6,051 nucleotides of DNA, from assembly GCA_028221385.1 (NCBI GenBank), contig JAOIRP010000028.1, positions 1-6,051 on the forward strand, read 5' to 3'. How positions within the stretch are numbered: the first letter of the stretch is position 1; each line of letters opens with the position of its first letter. The notes under the pieces were generated by a model. The model did no database searches, was not told the origin of the DNA, and saw nothing but the letters and a program-made list of their open reading frames with translations. Both the position numbers and the translations under genes were made by a program. Of the stretch, positions 5,406 to 6,051 are shown piece after piece. The stretch comes from Candidatus Pelagibacter sp. GTDB lineage: Bacteria > Pseudomonadota > Alphaproteobacteria > Pelagibacterales > Pelagibacteraceae.

Positions 5406-6051
5406 ATGCCAACTTATAATGAAATTACTTTAGCGAAAGAGCTAATAAAATTTCCAACCATTACACCAATAGATGCCGGTATCATGAAATTCTTAGCAAA
5501 AAAATTGACCGCTATTGGGTTCAATTGTAAAATTTTAGAGTTTAAAGACAAAAACTCTAAACCTGTAAAAAATTTATATGCAAGATTAGGAAAATCTCAA
5601 CCAAACTTCATGTTTGCTGGTCACTTAGATGTGGTACCTCCTGGAGACTTAAAAGATTGGACTATAAAACCGTTTAGTCCTGCTATTAAAAAAAATCATC
5701 TTATTGGAAGAGGTGCAAATGACATGAAAAGTGCAATTGCAAGCTGGGTTGTTGCTGTAAATAACTTTGTATCAAATAATAAAGAAATTAAAGGGTCTAT
5801 CAGCTTGCTGATTACTGGTGACGAAGAAGGTGTTGCAATTAATGGTACTAAAAAAGTAGTTGATTACCTAAAAAAAAAGAAAGAAAAAATAGATTTTTGT
5901 TTGGTTGGGGAGCCAACTAACCCTAATAAACTTGGCGAAATGATTAAAATTGGAAGAAGAGGAAGTGTCACTGGAGAATTAACAATAATTGGATCTCAAG
6001 GTCATGTTGCATATCCTCACCGTGCTAATAACCCATCATATACAATTATAA
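5406..6051 (+). CDS. dapE: Succinyl-diaminopimelate desuccinylase, N-terminal part
   Basis: The reading frame stays open to the right edge and gives the first 215 residues of a protein normally about 375-380 long. DapE is a di-zinc M20 hydrolase that removes succinate from N-succinyl-LL-diaminopimelate. Visible motifs are FAGHLDVVPPG (70-80; metal ligands H73 and bridging D106), GRGANDMKSA (101-110), TGDEEG (137-142; catalytic E140, ligand E141) and VGEPT (167-171; ligand E169). GRRGS (183-187) and GSQGHVAYPH (196-205) mark entry into the lid/dimerisation domain. The last zinc-ligand histidine would lie beyond the window. GANDMKS is a small variant of the usual GA-x-DMKG. The start is one base after the dapD stop. 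The adjacency of dapD and dapE separates this from ArgE and other M20 relatives. A nine-A run occurs at 5870-5878 within the frame. Confidence 0.95.
   Translation, partial: MPTYNEITLAKELIKFPTITPIDAGIMKFLAKKLTAIGFNCKILEFKDKNSKPVKNLYARLGKSQPNFMFAGHLDVVPPGDLKDWTIKPFSPAIKKNHLIGRGANDMKSAIASWVVAVNNFVSNNKEIKGSISLLITGDEEGVAINGTKKVVDYLKKKKEKIDFCLVGEPTNPNKLGEMIKIGRRGSVTGELTIIGSQGHVAYPHRANNPSYTII

Noticed and set aside
1..6051. Search for mobile elements, CRISPR repeats, tRNA/rRNA genes, phage or toxin-antitoxin genes.
   Set aside because: Nothing supportable was seen. The window is filled by conserved housekeeping genes and one spacer of under 100 bases.

Overview
The window is a strongly AT-rich, tightly packed piece of bacterial chromosome. 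Gene order (rpmH, rnpA, yidD, yidC, argB, a HAD phosphatase, dapD, dapE) is the arrangement known from Alphaproteobacteria. The AT-rich codon use, lysine/asparagine-rich proteins, near-absence of intergenic DNA and mostly weak Shine-Dalgarno signals suggest a streamlined marine lineage such as SAR11/Pelagibacterales. That placement is an inference from style and gene order, not a measured phylogeny.

Layout. Bases 1-508 (minus strand) hold the N-terminal 169 residues of a VTT-domain (TVP38/TMEM64/DedA-superfamily) membrane protein that runs off the left edge. Bases 509-601 are the only real intergenic spacer, a divergent promoter region. From 602 to the right edge all genes are on the plus strand with overlaps or gaps of at most 21 bases: rpmH (602-754), rnpA (765-1109), yidD (1106-1351), yidC (1341-3017), argB (3018-3884), a pyrimidine 5'-nucleotidase-like HAD hydrolase (3881-4552), dapD (4574-5404) and the first 215 codons of dapE (5406 to edge). 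I see no hairpin-plus-U-tract terminator in this stretch, so it may be transcribed as one unit.

How the genes fit together. The first half makes translation and envelope machinery: ribosomal protein bL34, the protein subunit of RNase P, YidD and the YidC membrane insertase. The second half makes amino-acid biosynthesis enzymes: ArgB for arginine, and DapD and DapE, two steps of the succinylase branch leading to meso-diaminopimelate (peptidoglycan) and lysine. The HAD protein sits between them with no obvious pathway link.

No phage, IS element, CRISPR array, tRNA or rRNA was found, and nothing here looks like a new biological system. The points most worth a second look are the absence of engB/yihA from its usual place between yidC and argB, the replaced SGKD-type motif in ArgB, a substituted conserved arginine in DapD, and the unexplained HAD enzyme in the operon.
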